Source: CAYORM01 sp964406375 (GTDB lineage Bacteria > Pseudomonadota > Alphaproteobacteria > DSM-16000 > Inquilinaceae). Taken from it: a stretch of DNA of 34,519 bases. The first letter of the stretch is position 1. Every line of letters starts with the position of its first letter. Under the pieces are notes generated by a model. The model was not told the DNA's origin and did no database searches. It saw only the letters and a list, made by a program, of their open reading frames with translations. Positions 1-7,888 of the stretch are shown piece by piece. Location: NCBI GenBank assembly GCA_964406375.1, contig CAYORM010000028.1, positions 1 through 34,519 on the forward strand, given 5' to 3'. Made by a program: the position numbers and the translations under genes.

Positions 1-763
1 GACGCCCGGTTGGATTGAACTCGGCATCCTTCACATGGAAGGCTTTGATCCGGTCCTTGTAGATGTCGATATAGTCGAGATAGTCGAGCTGCTGCAGCAC
101 GAAATGGCTTGGATCATAGAGGATGTTGCAGCGCGGATGGCCGCCGACCCGCTCGAGGAACATCTCGAAGGTGCGGCCATCGAACAGATCTTCGCCCGGA
201 TGGATCTCGTAGCAGAGGTCGACGCCGGCCTCGTCGAAGGCATCCAGGATCGGCCGCCAGCGGCGGGCCAGCTCGTCGAAGGCGGCCTCGATCAGCCCCG
301 GCGGGCGCTGCGGCCAGGGATAGACATAGGGCCAGGCGAGCGCGCCGGAGAAGGTCGCATGCGCCTTGAGGCCGAGATTGGCGGAGGCGCGGGCGGCGAG
401 GTGGAGCTGCTGTACCGCCCATTCCTGCCGCGCCTTGGGATCGCCGCGCACCGCAGGGGCCGCGAAGCCGTCGAAGGCCGCGTCATAGGCCGGATGGACG
501 GCGACGAGCTGACCTTGGAGATGGGTCGACAGCTCGGCGATCTCGAGCCCGTGATCGGCGAGCGTGCCCTTGACCTCGTCGCAATAGTCGCGGCTCTCGG
601 CGGCCCGCGCGAGATCGAAAAGGCGTCCATCCCAGCTCGGGATCTGCACACCGGTATAGCCATGCCCGGCCGCCCAGGCGGCGATCGCCGGCAACGAATT
701 GTAGGGCGCGGCGTCGGCCGCGAACTGGGCCAGGAAGATGGCCGGTCCCTTGAGGGTCTTCAT
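1..763 (-). CDS. Sugar phosphate isomerase/epimerase, xylose-isomerase-like TIM barrel (3' end cut by window edge)
   Basis: About 254 codons are present and the frame is open through the left edge. The start at 763 follows a strong GGGGAGG ribosome site about 7 bases upstream and gives MKTLKGPAIFLAQF. The sequence has the IolE/IolI/Hyi-type pattern: a Gly-Tyr-Thr-Gly-Val-Gln strand near residue 35, CYEIHPGE near 210 and ILYDPSHF near 235 (Glu and Asp/His of the metal site), then IKAFHVKD near 250. Such cytosolic metalloenzymes isomerise, epimerise or dehydrate sugars or inositol derivatives; the substrate cannot be read here. It lies 115 bases downstream of the Dpp ATPase on the same strand, so it may be the last gene of the peptide-transport operon or start a separate sugar unit. 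A second member of the family lies at 10025-10942. Confidence 0.85.
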   Translation of the reverse strand, partial: MKTLKGPAIFLAQFAADAAPYNSLPAIAAWAAGHGYTGVQIPSWDGRLFDLARAAESRDYCDEVKGTLADHGLEIAELSTHLQGQLVAVHPAYDAAFDGFAAPAVRGDPKARQEWAVQQLHLAARASANLGLKAHATFSGALAWPYVYPWPQRPPGLIEAAFDELARRWRPILDAFDEAGVDLCYEIHPGEDLFDGRTFEMFLERVGGHPRCNILYDPSHFVLQQLDYLDYIDIYKDRIKAFHVKDAEFNPTGR

Positions 764-878
764 CCGCACGTGCCTCCCCATTTGCCGTTTCTTGGCGCCG
801 GTGCTGGGCACACCGGCCTTGCGGCAAGCTTAGCCGCAGGCGACGCGGCGGCGGAAGGGTCGGCGAGGACGGCGGCGC

Positions 879-2507
879 TCAGGCCGCGGCGGGGCCGGCG
901 ATGCGCGGCATCGCCGCGATCAGTGTGCGGGTATATGGATCGCGCGGCGCCTCCATCACCGAGGCGGCGGTGCCTTCCTCGACGATGCGGCCGCGATTCA
1001 TCACCGCGACGCGGTCGCACAGGTGGCGCACCACCGCGAGATTGTGGGTGATGAAGACGATGGTCAGCCCCAGCCGCTTCTGCAGATCGCGCAAAAGGTC
1101 GAGGATCTGTGCCTGGATCGACAGGTCGAGCGCCGCGATCGCCTCGTCGGCGACGATCAGCTCGGGCTCGACGGCCAGCGCCCGGGCGATGCCGATGCGC
1201 TGGCACTGCCCGCCCGACAGGGCGCGCGGCCGGCGATCGAGCAGGTCGGTGGTCAGCCCCACCATGTCGACCAGCGCCTCGATCCGCGCCGCGCGGGCCG
1301 CCGCATCGGCCATGCCGTGCACCCGCAGCACCTCGTCCAGCGTCTCGCGCGCCGTCATCCGCGGATTGAGCGAACCGTAGGGGTCCTGGAAGACCATCTG
1401 CGCCCGGCTGCGAAAGCGCATCAGCTCGGCGCCGGAGAGCGTGGCGATGTCGGTGCCGTCGAAGCGGATGCGCCCGGCAGCCGGCTCGACGAGACGCAGC
1501 ATCGCGCGGGCGAGGGTGCTCTTGCCGCAGCCGCTCTCGCCGACGAGGCCGAGCGTCTCGCCCCGCCGGACCGACAGCGTCACCCCGTCGACCGCCGGCT
1601 GGCGCCGGTCATGGCCGAGCAGCCGGGTGAGGAAGCCCTGCCGTCCGTACTCGACCCGCAGCCCGTCGATCTCGACCAGCGGCCGCGGCTCGCCTTCGGC
1701 GCTGCGCGGTGCCGGCGGCACGGCCAGACCCGGCTGGGCCGCGAGCAGGTCGCGGGTGTGCCGGTGCGCGGGAGCCCGGAACACGTCCGTACAGCGGCCG
1801 CGTTCGACCAGCCGGCCGCGATACATGACGCCGACCGTGTCGCAGATCTCGGCGACGACGCCGAGGTCATGGGTGACGAGGAGGATGCCGAGACCGGTCC
1901 GGTCGCGGATGTCGCGTAGAAGGCGCAGGATCTGCGCCTGGACGGTGACGTCGAGCGCCGTCGTCGGCTCGTCGGCGATCAGCAGCTTCGGGCCGCAGGC
2001 GAGCGCCGCCGCGATCATCACGCGCTGCTTCATGCCGCCCGAGAGCTCGTGCGGATAGGCGTGGATCCGGCGCGCCGGGTCGACGATGCCGACCTCCTCG
2101 AACAACCGCCGCGCCTCCTCCAGCGCGGCGGCCGGCGGCAGGTTGCGATGGACGGAGACCGCCTCGGCCACCTGCCGGCCAACGGTCATCAGCGGATCGA
2201 GATGCGAGGCCGGATTCTGGAAGATCATCGCGACCTCGCGGCCGCGCACCGCGCGCATCTCCGCCTCCGACAGCCGCGCCACCTCGGCGCCGTCGATACG
2301 GATCGATCCTGCGGCGATCCGGGCGGTGGGCGAGGGCAGAAGCCGCAGGATCGAGCGGCAGACCATCGTCTTGCCGCTGCCGCTCTCGCCCACGAGACCC
2401 ATGATCTCGCCGGGCTCGAGGGTGAAGCCGACATCCTCGACCACCCGCTTCGGCGGATCGCCGATCTCGATGGCGAGATCGGAGACGGCGAGCAGCGGCC
2501 GGGTCAT
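879..2507 (-). CDS. Dipeptide/oligopeptide ABC transporter ATPase, fused DppD-DppF type
   Basis: A 542-residue protein with two complete ABC domains. Domain 1 has Walker A GLVGESGSGKT (37-47), signature LSGGM (155-159), Walker B LLIADE (175-180) and THD. Domain 2 has Walker A GLVGESGCGKST (320-331), signature LSGGQ (430-434) and Walker B IVADEA (451-456). Each half matches the oligopeptide/dipeptide ATPase subfamily and ends in the usual C-terminal extension (APAHRHTRDLL, APRDPYTRTLI). E. coli encodes these as separate DppD and DppF; a single chain is a known variant. In domain 2 the usual Pro after the Walker B DE is Ala (DEAIAALD), and the H-loop reads THN instead of THD. The ATG overlaps the dppC stop (ATGA at 2504-2507), so translation is coupled. 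A longer upstream reading in this frame is only shadow of dppC. Confidence 0.93.
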   Translation of the reverse strand: MTRPLLAVSDLAIEIGDPPKRVVEDVGFTLEPGEIMGLVGESGSGKTMVCRSILRLLPSPTARIAAGSIRIDGAEVARLSEAEMRAVRGREVAMIFQNPASHLDPLMTVGRQVAEAVSVHRNLPPAAALEEARRLFEEVGIVDPARRIHAYPHELSGGMKQRVMIAAALACGPKLLIADEPTTALDVTVQAQILRLLRDIRDRTGLGILLVTHDLGVVAEICDTVGVMYRGRLVERGRCTDVFRAPAHRHTRDLLAAQPGLAVPPAPRSAEGEPRPLVEIDGLRVEYGRQGFLTRLLGHDRRQPAVDGVTLSVRRGETLGLVGESGCGKSTLARAMLRLVEPAAGRIRFDGTDIATLSGAELMRFRSRAQMVFQDPYGSLNPRMTARETLDEVLRVHGMADAAARAARIEALVDMVGLTTDLLDRRPRALSGGQCQRIGIARALAVEPELIVADEAIAALDLSIQAQILDLLRDLQKRLGLTIVFITHNLAVVRHLCDRVAVMNRGRIVEEGTAASVMEAPRDPYTRTLIAAMPRIAGPAAA

Positions 2508-3367
2508 CCCTTCACCCCCAGCCGGTCGGCGAGGCCGTCGGCGAGCAGGCTGAAGCCGAAGGCGAGGAAGACGATCGCGAGGCCGGGGAACAGGCAGATC
2601 CACCAGGCGCGGGCGATGAAGGTCTGGCCCTCGGCGATCATCACGCCCCATTCGGCGGCCGGCGGTTGGGCGCCGAGGCCGAGATAGGAGAGCGAGGAGC
2701 CGAGCAGGATCACCAGCACCACGTCCGACATGGCGAAGACGATCGCCGGCGTGATCGCGTTGGGCAGGATGTGTCGCCGCATGATCCGCCCGCGCGAGAA
2801 GCCGAGGCTGCGGGCGGCGGTGACGAAATCGGCGGATTTGAGGATCATCGTTTGCGAGCGGATGAGCCGGGCATAGGAGACCCAGCCGACCAGCGCGAGC
2901 GCGATGAAAAAGCCCCACAGCCCCGGTCCCAGCACCGAGATGATGGCGATCATCAGCACCAGGAAGGGGAAGGCCATGGTGATGTCGAGGATGCGCATCA
3001 GCACCGTGTCGACCCAGCCGCCGAGATAGCCCGACAGAAGGCCGATGGTGCAGCCGAACAGGAAGGGCAGCAGCACCCCGCCCATCCCCATCAGGAGATC
3101 GAGCCGCGCCCCCCAGATGACGCGCGAGAGGATGTCGCGGCCGAAATTGTCGGTGCCGAAGGGATGGTCGAGGCTCGGCGGCTGCAGCGCCCGCCGGATG
3201 TCCTGCTCGATCGGGTCGTAGGGCGCGATCAGCGGGGCGAACAGGGCCAGCACCACCCAGAACAGGACGAGGGCGATGCCGATCCGCAGCGCCGTCGAAC
3301 CGCCGAGGGTCGCGGTCAGGCCCGCCGTCGCACTGCGGCGGGTGGGGGCGGCGGCCGACGCGCTCAC
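2504..3367 (-). CDS. dppC: Peptide ABC transporter permease, DppC-like
   Basis: A 287-residue inner-membrane permease. The GTG start overlaps the dppB stop as GTGA (3364-3367). The DppC/OppC pattern is clear: an N-terminal membrane segment (LRIGIALVLFWVVLALFAPL), the motif HPFGTDNFGRDILSRVIWGAR, four to five further hydrophobic segments, and the ATPase-contact EAA-like loop DFVTAARSLGFSRGRIMRRH near residue 190. The C-terminal part (GLAIVFLAFGFSLLADGLADRL) is typical of the family. It pairs with DppB and passes substrates delivered by the binding protein at 5316-6842. Reading further upstream in this frame only enters dppB sequence, so the GTG is preferred. Confidence 0.93.
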   Translation of the reverse strand: MSASAAAPTRRSATAGLTATLGGSTALRIGIALVLFWVVLALFAPLIAPYDPIEQDIRRALQPPSLDHPFGTDNFGRDILSRVIWGARLDLLMGMGGVLLPFLFGCTIGLLSGYLGGWVDTVLMRILDITMAFPFLVLMIAIISVLGPGLWGFFIALALVGWVSYARLIRSQTMILKSADFVTAARSLGFSRGRIMRRHILPNAITPAIVFAMSDVVLVILLGSSLSYLGLGAQPPAAEWGVMIAEGQTFIARAWWICLFPGLAIVFLAFGFSLLADGLADRLGVKG

Positions 3368-4302
3368 GGTGTGATCCTCGGATCGATCAGCGCGGTCAGC
3401 ACGTCGACGATGAAATTGGTCAGGATGACGCCGAGCGCCAGCACCAGCGTGACGACCTGCACCACAAGATAGTCGCGCGCGAAGATCGAGGAGACCATGA
3501 GCTGCCCGATGCCCGGGATGGCGAAGACCTGCTCGATGACGACCGTGCCGCCGATCAGCCAGCCGACATTGATGCCGAGGATGGTGATCGTCGGCACCAT
3601 GGCGTTGGTCACGACATGGCGCAGGAAGATCGCCCGTTCGGAGACCCCGCGCGAGCGGGCCGCCGCGACGTGGTCGGCGTCGAGCTCGCTGACGAGCGCC
3701 GCGCGCAGGTTGCGGATGACGATCGGCGACAGGGCCAGCGCGATGGTCAGCGCCGGCAGGAACAGGTGGTGGAGGTGTTCGGCGGTGGTCTCGCCATAGC
3801 CCGAGGTCGGGAACAGGCCGAGCCCGACGCTGAGCCCCATCACCAGCACGATGCCGAGCCAGAAGGCCGGCAGGCCGAGGCCGAGGGTGGAGTAGATGCG
3901 GACCGCGATGTCCGGCCACCGCCCCCGGCCGAGCGCGGCGACGGCCGAGAGGGTGAAGCCGATGATGAGGGTCAGGACGAGGCCGTAGCCGAGCAGGAAG
4001 AGGGTCGGCGCGATGCGCTCGAAGACGAGGCCGACCACCGGCACCTTGAAGACGATCGACCGGCCGAACTCGCCCTGCAGCAGGTTCTCGATGAACAGCA
4101 GATACTGGACCCAGAGCGGCTGATCGAGCCCGTACTGGGCGCGGACCGCGGCGATCACCTCCTCGGTCGCGCGCGCGCCGAGCAGGATGCGCACCGGGTC
4201 GCCCGGGATCGATTTGACGAGGAGGAAGCTGATCAGGCTGACCCCGAACAGGACGGGGATCAGCTCGAAGGGCCGCCTGAGGACGAAGCCGAACCGTCCC
4301 AT
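3364..4302 (-). CDS. dppB: Peptide ABC transporter permease, DppB-like
   Basis: A 312-residue permease of normal DppB/OppB length. The N terminus starts with a membrane segment (LIPVLFGVSLISFLLVKSIP) followed by the family motif PGDPVRILLGARAT. Five more hydrophobic segments follow. The EAA-like cytoplasmic loop DHVAAARSRGVSERAIFLRH lies near residue 210, and the C terminus DVLTALIDPRI is typical. The start codon is one base after the stop of the upstream peptidase, and the stop overlaps the dppC GTG, so these genes form one operon. Substrates are inferred to be di- or oligopeptides or peptide-like amides; permease sequence does not fix specificity. Confidence 0.94.
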   Translation of the reverse strand: MGRFGFVLRRPFELIPVLFGVSLISFLLVKSIPGDPVRILLGARATEEVIAAVRAQYGLDQPLWVQYLLFIENLLQGEFGRSIVFKVPVVGLVFERIAPTLFLLGYGLVLTLIIGFTLSAVAALGRGRWPDIAVRIYSTLGLGLPAFWLGIVLVMGLSVGLGLFPTSGYGETTAEHLHHLFLPALTIALALSPIVIRNLRAALVSELDADHVAAARSRGVSERAIFLRHVVTNAMVPTITILGINVGWLIGGTVVIEQVFAIPGIGQLMVSSIFARDYLVVQVVTLVLALGVILTNFIVDVLTALIDPRITP

Positions 4303-4303
4303 G

Positions 4304-5206
4304 TCACCGCTGGGCGAGGGCCGGGCTGTGGCGCCGCAGGAAGTCCAGCAGTGTGGCGGCGTAGGCCTCCGGCTCCTCGTAGAAGGGCATGTGTGCGCTG
4401 TTCTGGAAGATGCGGATCTCCGAATTCGGCAGGGCGCGGTGCATGCGGCCCGAACAGGCCGGCGTCAGCTCGTCATGCAGCCCGCACAGCACGAGGGCCG
4501 GCTCGGTGATGCCGCGCATCTCCTCCAGCCGGTTCCAATCCTTGTAGTTGCCGGTGAAGGTGAACTCGTTGGGGCCCTGCATCTCGCCATAGATCGTCAT
4601 GTTCCACCGATCGAGCGACCGGTTGACCGGCGCCGGCCAGGTCTGCAGCCGGCAGACATGGCGGTAGTTCAGGATCGTGATGGCCGCCTGATACTCGGGA
4701 TGGTCGAGCGTCCCCTCGGCCTCGTGACGGTGCATCATCGCCACCGTCTCCGGCCCGAGCGCCTCGCGCAGCCGGTTGAGCTCGGAGACGAGGTGCGGGA
4801 TGTCGCCGGCGCCGTCGGCGAGGATCAGCGACCGGATCATGCCGGGATAGGTCAGCACGTATTCGGTGGCGAGGAAGGTGCCCCAGGAATGGCCGAGCAG
4901 GTGGAAATCCCTGATGCCCAGCGCCTGGCGGACGATCTCGACCTCGCGCGCATAGCGCGGCACGGTCCAGAGCGAACGGTCGTCGGGCACGTCCGACGCG
5001 CCGGTGCCGAGCTGGTCATAGGCGATGACCCGGAAGCCGTGATCCGCCAGCCAGGAATGCGCCTCGCGCAGATAGTCGCAGGGCAGGCCGGGACCGCCGT
5101 TCAGGCACAACAGCACCTCGTCGCCCGATCCGAAGGAATAGGCGACCACCTCATGGCCTTCGACCGCGATGCGAATGGTCTCGTCTGGGGCGCGCTCGTA
5201 CCACAT
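4304..5206 (-). CDS. pip: Proline-iminopeptidase-like alpha/beta hydrolase (peptidase family S33), copy 1
   Basis: A 300-residue cytosolic hydrolase. Residues 36-40 are NGGPG, the oxyanion-hole motif of the family, followed by DQLGTGAS (64-71). The nucleophile elbow is GHSWGT with Ser107. The acid is Asp245 in LHDELTP and the base is His272 in NSAHMPF. These are the S33 (Pip, tricorn-interacting factor F1) landmarks at usual spacing. Such enzymes release N-terminal proline or other residues from short peptides, or hydrolyse related amides. The gene sits between the peptide-binding protein and dppB, one base from dppB, so imported substrate is its likely target. No strong ribosome site precedes ATG 5206. 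A full-length paralogue lies at 6884-7780. Confidence 0.9.
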   Translation of the reverse strand: MWYERAPDETIRIAVEGHEVVAYSFGSGDEVLLCLNGGPGLPCDYLREAHSWLADHGFRVIAYDQLGTGASDVPDDRSLWTVPRYAREVEIVRQALGIRDFHLLGHSWGTFLATEYVLTYPGMIRSLILADGAGDIPHLVSELNRLREALGPETVAMMHRHEAEGTLDHPEYQAAITILNYRHVCRLQTWPAPVNRSLDRWNMTIYGEMQGPNEFTFTGNYKDWNRLEEMRGITEPALVLCGLHDELTPACSGRMHRALPNSEIRIFQNSAHMPFYEEPEAYAATLLDFLRRHSPALAQR

Positions 5207-5276
5207 GGCTCTGGATCCGGATGGTCTCTGGTGGCCGCGGGGGCCGATCGATCAGGAACGGGTGGTCAGGAGGGGA

Positions 5277-5308
5277 GGCGGGCGCCGGCCGTCCGCCGCG
5301 CGCCCGCC
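5277..5308. other. Intercistronic stem-loop after the binding-protein gene
   Basis: A 9-bp inverted repeat, GGCGGGCGC (5277-5285) and GCGCCCGCC (5300-5308), with a 14-base loop. It begins 8 bases after the stop of the solute-binding protein on the minus strand and precedes the pip copy 1 gene. There is no T-run, so full termination is unlikely. Hairpins in this place in ABC operons commonly protect the binding-protein mRNA and give it excess expression; that role is inferred. The rest of 5207-5315 holds nothing else recognised. Confidence 0.5.
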
Positions 5309-5315
5309 CGTGACC

Positions 5316-6842
5316 TCACTCCTCGATATACGCCGTCTCGAGCATGTAGCGCCCCAGCGGATTCTGGAAGAAGCCATGCACATTCGCCCGGGAGGCATTG
5401 CGGAACGGGCTGTAGTAGAGGTCGATCCAGTGCACATCGTCCTTCGCGATGGCCTGAACCTGGTAGTAGATCTCGCAGCGCCGATCCATATCCAGCTCCA
5501 CCGCCGCCTCGTCGACCAGCGCGGTCACCTCGGGGTTGTGGTAGTTGGTGTAGTAGCTGCGGTTCTCCTCATCGCCATAGACGACGAACTTGGCCTTCTG
5601 GTCGGGATCAAAGATGTCGTTGATCCACCACATCAGGCCGATGTCGTACTCGCCGGCGACCAGCGCATCCCACTGCTGACCGCCCTCCATCTTGATGATG
5701 TTCACCTCGACGCCGATCTGGGCGAGCTGGTCCTGGACGAGGACCGCGATCTGCTCATGCGCGCTGTCGCCGGCGACGATCACGAAATCGAGCGACAGGT
5801 CCTCGACGCCCGCTTCCTCGAGCATCGCGGCGGCGCGCTCGGGATCGTGCGGGTAGTTGGGATTGTCCGGATTGTAGCACATCCCGTCGAGCGGGAAGAA
5901 CGAGTTGGCCGCGACACCGAAGCCGAAGGTCACCGCATCGACTATGGCCTGCTGGTCGATGGCCATGTTCAGCGCCTGGCGGACGGTCTTGTCGTCGAGC
6001 GGCGCATGATCGTGATTGACCAGGATGTGATCCATGCGCGTCGACTTGTCGAGCTGCATGATGATGTCGGGATCGGCCTCGAGCGCCGGGATCTGGTTCC
6101 ACGGGATGAAGGTCGCCGCATCGACCTCGCCCGCGGTGAGCTGCAGCACCCGGGTGTTGTCGTTCGGGACATAGATCCACTCGATCCCCTCGAGCTTCGG
6201 CAGGCCCTCCTCCCAGTAGAGTGGGTTGGCCTCGAGGATGATCCGGTCGCCGCGCCGCCACTCCTTCAGCATGAAGGCGCCGGAGCCGATCGGAGCCTCG
6301 CCGAAGCTGTCGCCGGCGGCCTCGACCGCCGCCTTCGGCACGATCGAGGCGGCGAACATCGCCAGCGTCGACATGAAGGGCGAATAGGGGGCGGAGAGCG
6401 TCAGCACCACCGTCTTGTCATCGACCGCCTCGGCCGACTCCATGATGGTGTAGAGACCGCGCATCGGCGAGGTCTCCTCGTCGCGCACGCGCTCGAGGCT
6501 GAAGACGACGTCCTCGGCCGTCACCGGGCTGCCGTCCGAGAACTGCGCGTCGCGCAGATGGAAGGTGTAGACGGTGCCGTCCTCCGAGATCTCCCAGCTC
6601 TCGGCGAGGTCGGGGACGATGTCGGTCGCATCCTCATTGGCGCGCACCAGCGTCGAGTAGAGCTGGTTGATCACCCAGACATCGGGCGCGAGGATGGTGA
6701 ACACCGGGTCGAGTGTTGAGCTGTCCTGCTCGCGGGCGATGGACAGCACCTGGTCGGCCGCCGCCGGTGCCGCGACGCCGAGCGCCGCGGAGCCGGCCAA
6801 TGCGGCGGCGAGCGCCCAACGGGCGATGGATGCTTTGGTCAT
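5316..6842 (-). CDS. Peptide/oligopeptide ABC transporter substrate-binding protein (SBP_bac_5 family)
   Basis: A 508-residue periplasmic protein. Start 6842 is chosen because GAGGAGG lies 6-8 bases upstream; a further in-frame Met 15 codons upstream lacks a comparable site. The Sec signal peptide runs from MTKASIARW through a hydrophobic core to a likely cut after APAAA near residue 28. The mature part shows cluster-C landmarks: the early DSSTLDPVF segment, LAESWEISEDGTVYTFHLRD, DVVFSLERV, and the VRQALNMAIDQQAIVDAV region near 300. It delivers ligand to DppB/DppC. It lies between the two pip genes, which argues that its ligand is what the peptidases hydrolyse. In PipR-type systems a binding protein of this kind is needed for signal response (known from the literature, not shown here). 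Confidence 0.93.
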   Translation of the reverse strand: MTKASIARWALAAALAGSAALGVAAPAAADQVLSIAREQDSSTLDPVFTILAPDVWVINQLYSTLVRANEDATDIVPDLAESWEISEDGTVYTFHLRDAQFSDGSPVTAEDVVFSLERVRDEETSPMRGLYTIMESAEAVDDKTVVLTLSAPYSPFMSTLAMFAASIVPKAAVEAAGDSFGEAPIGSGAFMLKEWRRGDRIILEANPLYWEEGLPKLEGIEWIYVPNDNTRVLQLTAGEVDAATFIPWNQIPALEADPDIIMQLDKSTRMDHILVNHDHAPLDDKTVRQALNMAIDQQAIVDAVTFGFGVAANSFFPLDGMCYNPDNPNYPHDPERAAAMLEEAGVEDLSLDFVIVAGDSAHEQIAVLVQDQLAQIGVEVNIIKMEGGQQWDALVAGEYDIGLMWWINDIFDPDQKAKFVVYGDEENRSYYTNYHNPEVTALVDEAAVELDMDRRCEIYYQVQAIAKDDVHWIDLYYSPFRNASRANVHGFFQNPLGRYMLETAYIEE

Positions 6843-6883
6843 GGTCCTGCCTCCTCTCTCCTCCAGGGGGTGCGCGTCGCGGC

Positions 6884-7780
6884 TCACCCGCGATGCCGGT
6901 CGAGGAAGTCGGTCAGGACCGCGAAATAGTCCTCCGGCTCCTCGAAGAACGGCATATGCGCGCTGTTCGGGAATATCTTGAGCTCGGCATGCGGGATGCC
7001 GGCGCGGATCCGCATCGCGGAGGCCGGCGTCAGCTCGTCATGCAGGCCGCACAGCACCAGCACCGGATGGCGGATACGGTGCAGGTCGGCGAGGCGGTCC
7101 CATTTCCGCAACGAGCCGATGCAGGTGAACTCGTTCGGCCCCCACATGGTCCCGTAGATGTCCATGTTGATGCCGTCGAGCGACCGCCGCAGCGCCGCCG
7201 GCCAGCTCTGCAGCCGGCAGACATGGCGATAGTCGAGGATGGTGATGGCGGCCTTGTATTCGGGATGGTCGGTCGTGCCCTCGGCCTCGTGCCGCGCCAT
7301 CATCGCCACCGTCTCCGGCCCCAGCGCGGCGCGTAGCCGCTCGAGATCCTGGAGGTGCAGCGGCACCTCGGCCGTGCCATCGGCGCAGATGAAGGTCTTG
7401 ATCGCCTCGGGATGGGTCAGGCAGTACTCGAAGCCGAGCCAGGTGCCCCAGGACTGGCCGAGCAGATGGATCCGGCCGAGGCCAAGCGCCTGGCGCACCG
7501 TCTCGACCTCCTCGACATAGCGCTCGATGCGCCAGAGCGAGGGATCCTGCGGCCGGTCGGACGCGCCGGTGCCGAGCTGGTCGTGGATCACCACGCGGTA
7601 GCCGGCATCGGCCATGCGGCTGTGGCTGTCGCGCACATAGTCGCAGGGCAGGCCCGGGCCGCCGTTGAGGCAGAACAACACCTCCTCGCCATGGCCGAAG
7701 CCGTAGACGGTCACCGCATGCCCGGCGACCGTTACCCGATCGATGGTGTCCGGCTGTCGTGCATCCGTCGGAAAGCCCAC
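6884..7780 (-). CDS. pip: Proline-iminopeptidase-like alpha/beta hydrolase (S33), copy 2, first gene after luxR
   Basis: A 298-residue paralogue of the hydrolase at 4304-5206, conserved along its whole length including NGGPG (39-43), DQLGTGAS and a shared LGPETVAMM..HEAEGT stretch. The triad is Ser110 (GQSWGT), Asp248 (LHDELTP) and His275 (NSAHMPF). The elbow has Gln where copy 1 has His. The GTG at 7780 is preferred over a GTG at 7831, which would add 17 residues. First, it gives nearly the same N terminus length as copy 1. Second, a lux-box-like site centred at 7850.5 would place the transcript start near 7808, inside the longer reading. The site at 7831 has a possible AGGCGG upstream, so it is not excluded. 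It lies 41 bases from the binding-protein gene. Confidence 0.87.
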   Translation of the reverse strand: MGFPTDARQPDTIDRVTVAGHAVTVYGFGHGEEVLFCLNGGPGLPCDYVRDSHSRMADAGYRVVIHDQLGTGASDRPQDPSLWRIERYVEEVETVRQALGLGRIHLLGQSWGTWLGFEYCLTHPEAIKTFICADGTAEVPLHLQDLERLRAALGPETVAMMARHEAEGTTDHPEYKAAITILDYRHVCRLQSWPAALRRSLDGINMDIYGTMWGPNEFTCIGSLRKWDRLADLHRIRHPVLVLCGLHDELTPASAMRIRAGIPHAELKIFPNSAHMPFFEEPEDYFAVLTDFLDRHRG

Positions 7781-7840
7781 GATTGCCCCCGCATTGTCGC
7801 CCAGACGCCGAAGCCTAGGGCGCCACACCACCGCCCGCCT

Positions 7841-7860
7841 AGCTATGAAGACTCATAGGT
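7841..7860 (-). promoter_or_regulatory. Lux-box-like 20-bp palindrome, probable operator of the LuxR-type regulator
   Basis: On the minus strand the site reads ACCTATGAGTCTTCATAGCT. It contains the perfect inverted repeat CTATGA-4-TCATAG (as read on the plus strand), with outer A/T also paired. It has the 20-bp length of the classical lux box and matches the Vibrio fischeri box at 10 of 20 positions, including the ACCT arm. It lies 28 bases after the luxR stop and just upstream of pip copy 2. LuxR-type activators often bind about 42 bases before the start of transcription. That would put the start near 7808; a poor -10, TAGGCT, lies at 7817-7812. The palindrome is seen directly; binding is inferred. 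Confidence 0.6.
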
Positions 7861-7888
7861 GTCGCCGGGCGGCGGCCCCGGGGCACGG

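Noticed and set aside
35..1051. A 338-codon plus-strand frame at the left edge
   Set aside because: It runs antisense to the isomerase and Dpp ATPase genes and across the gap between them; no domain pattern is present.
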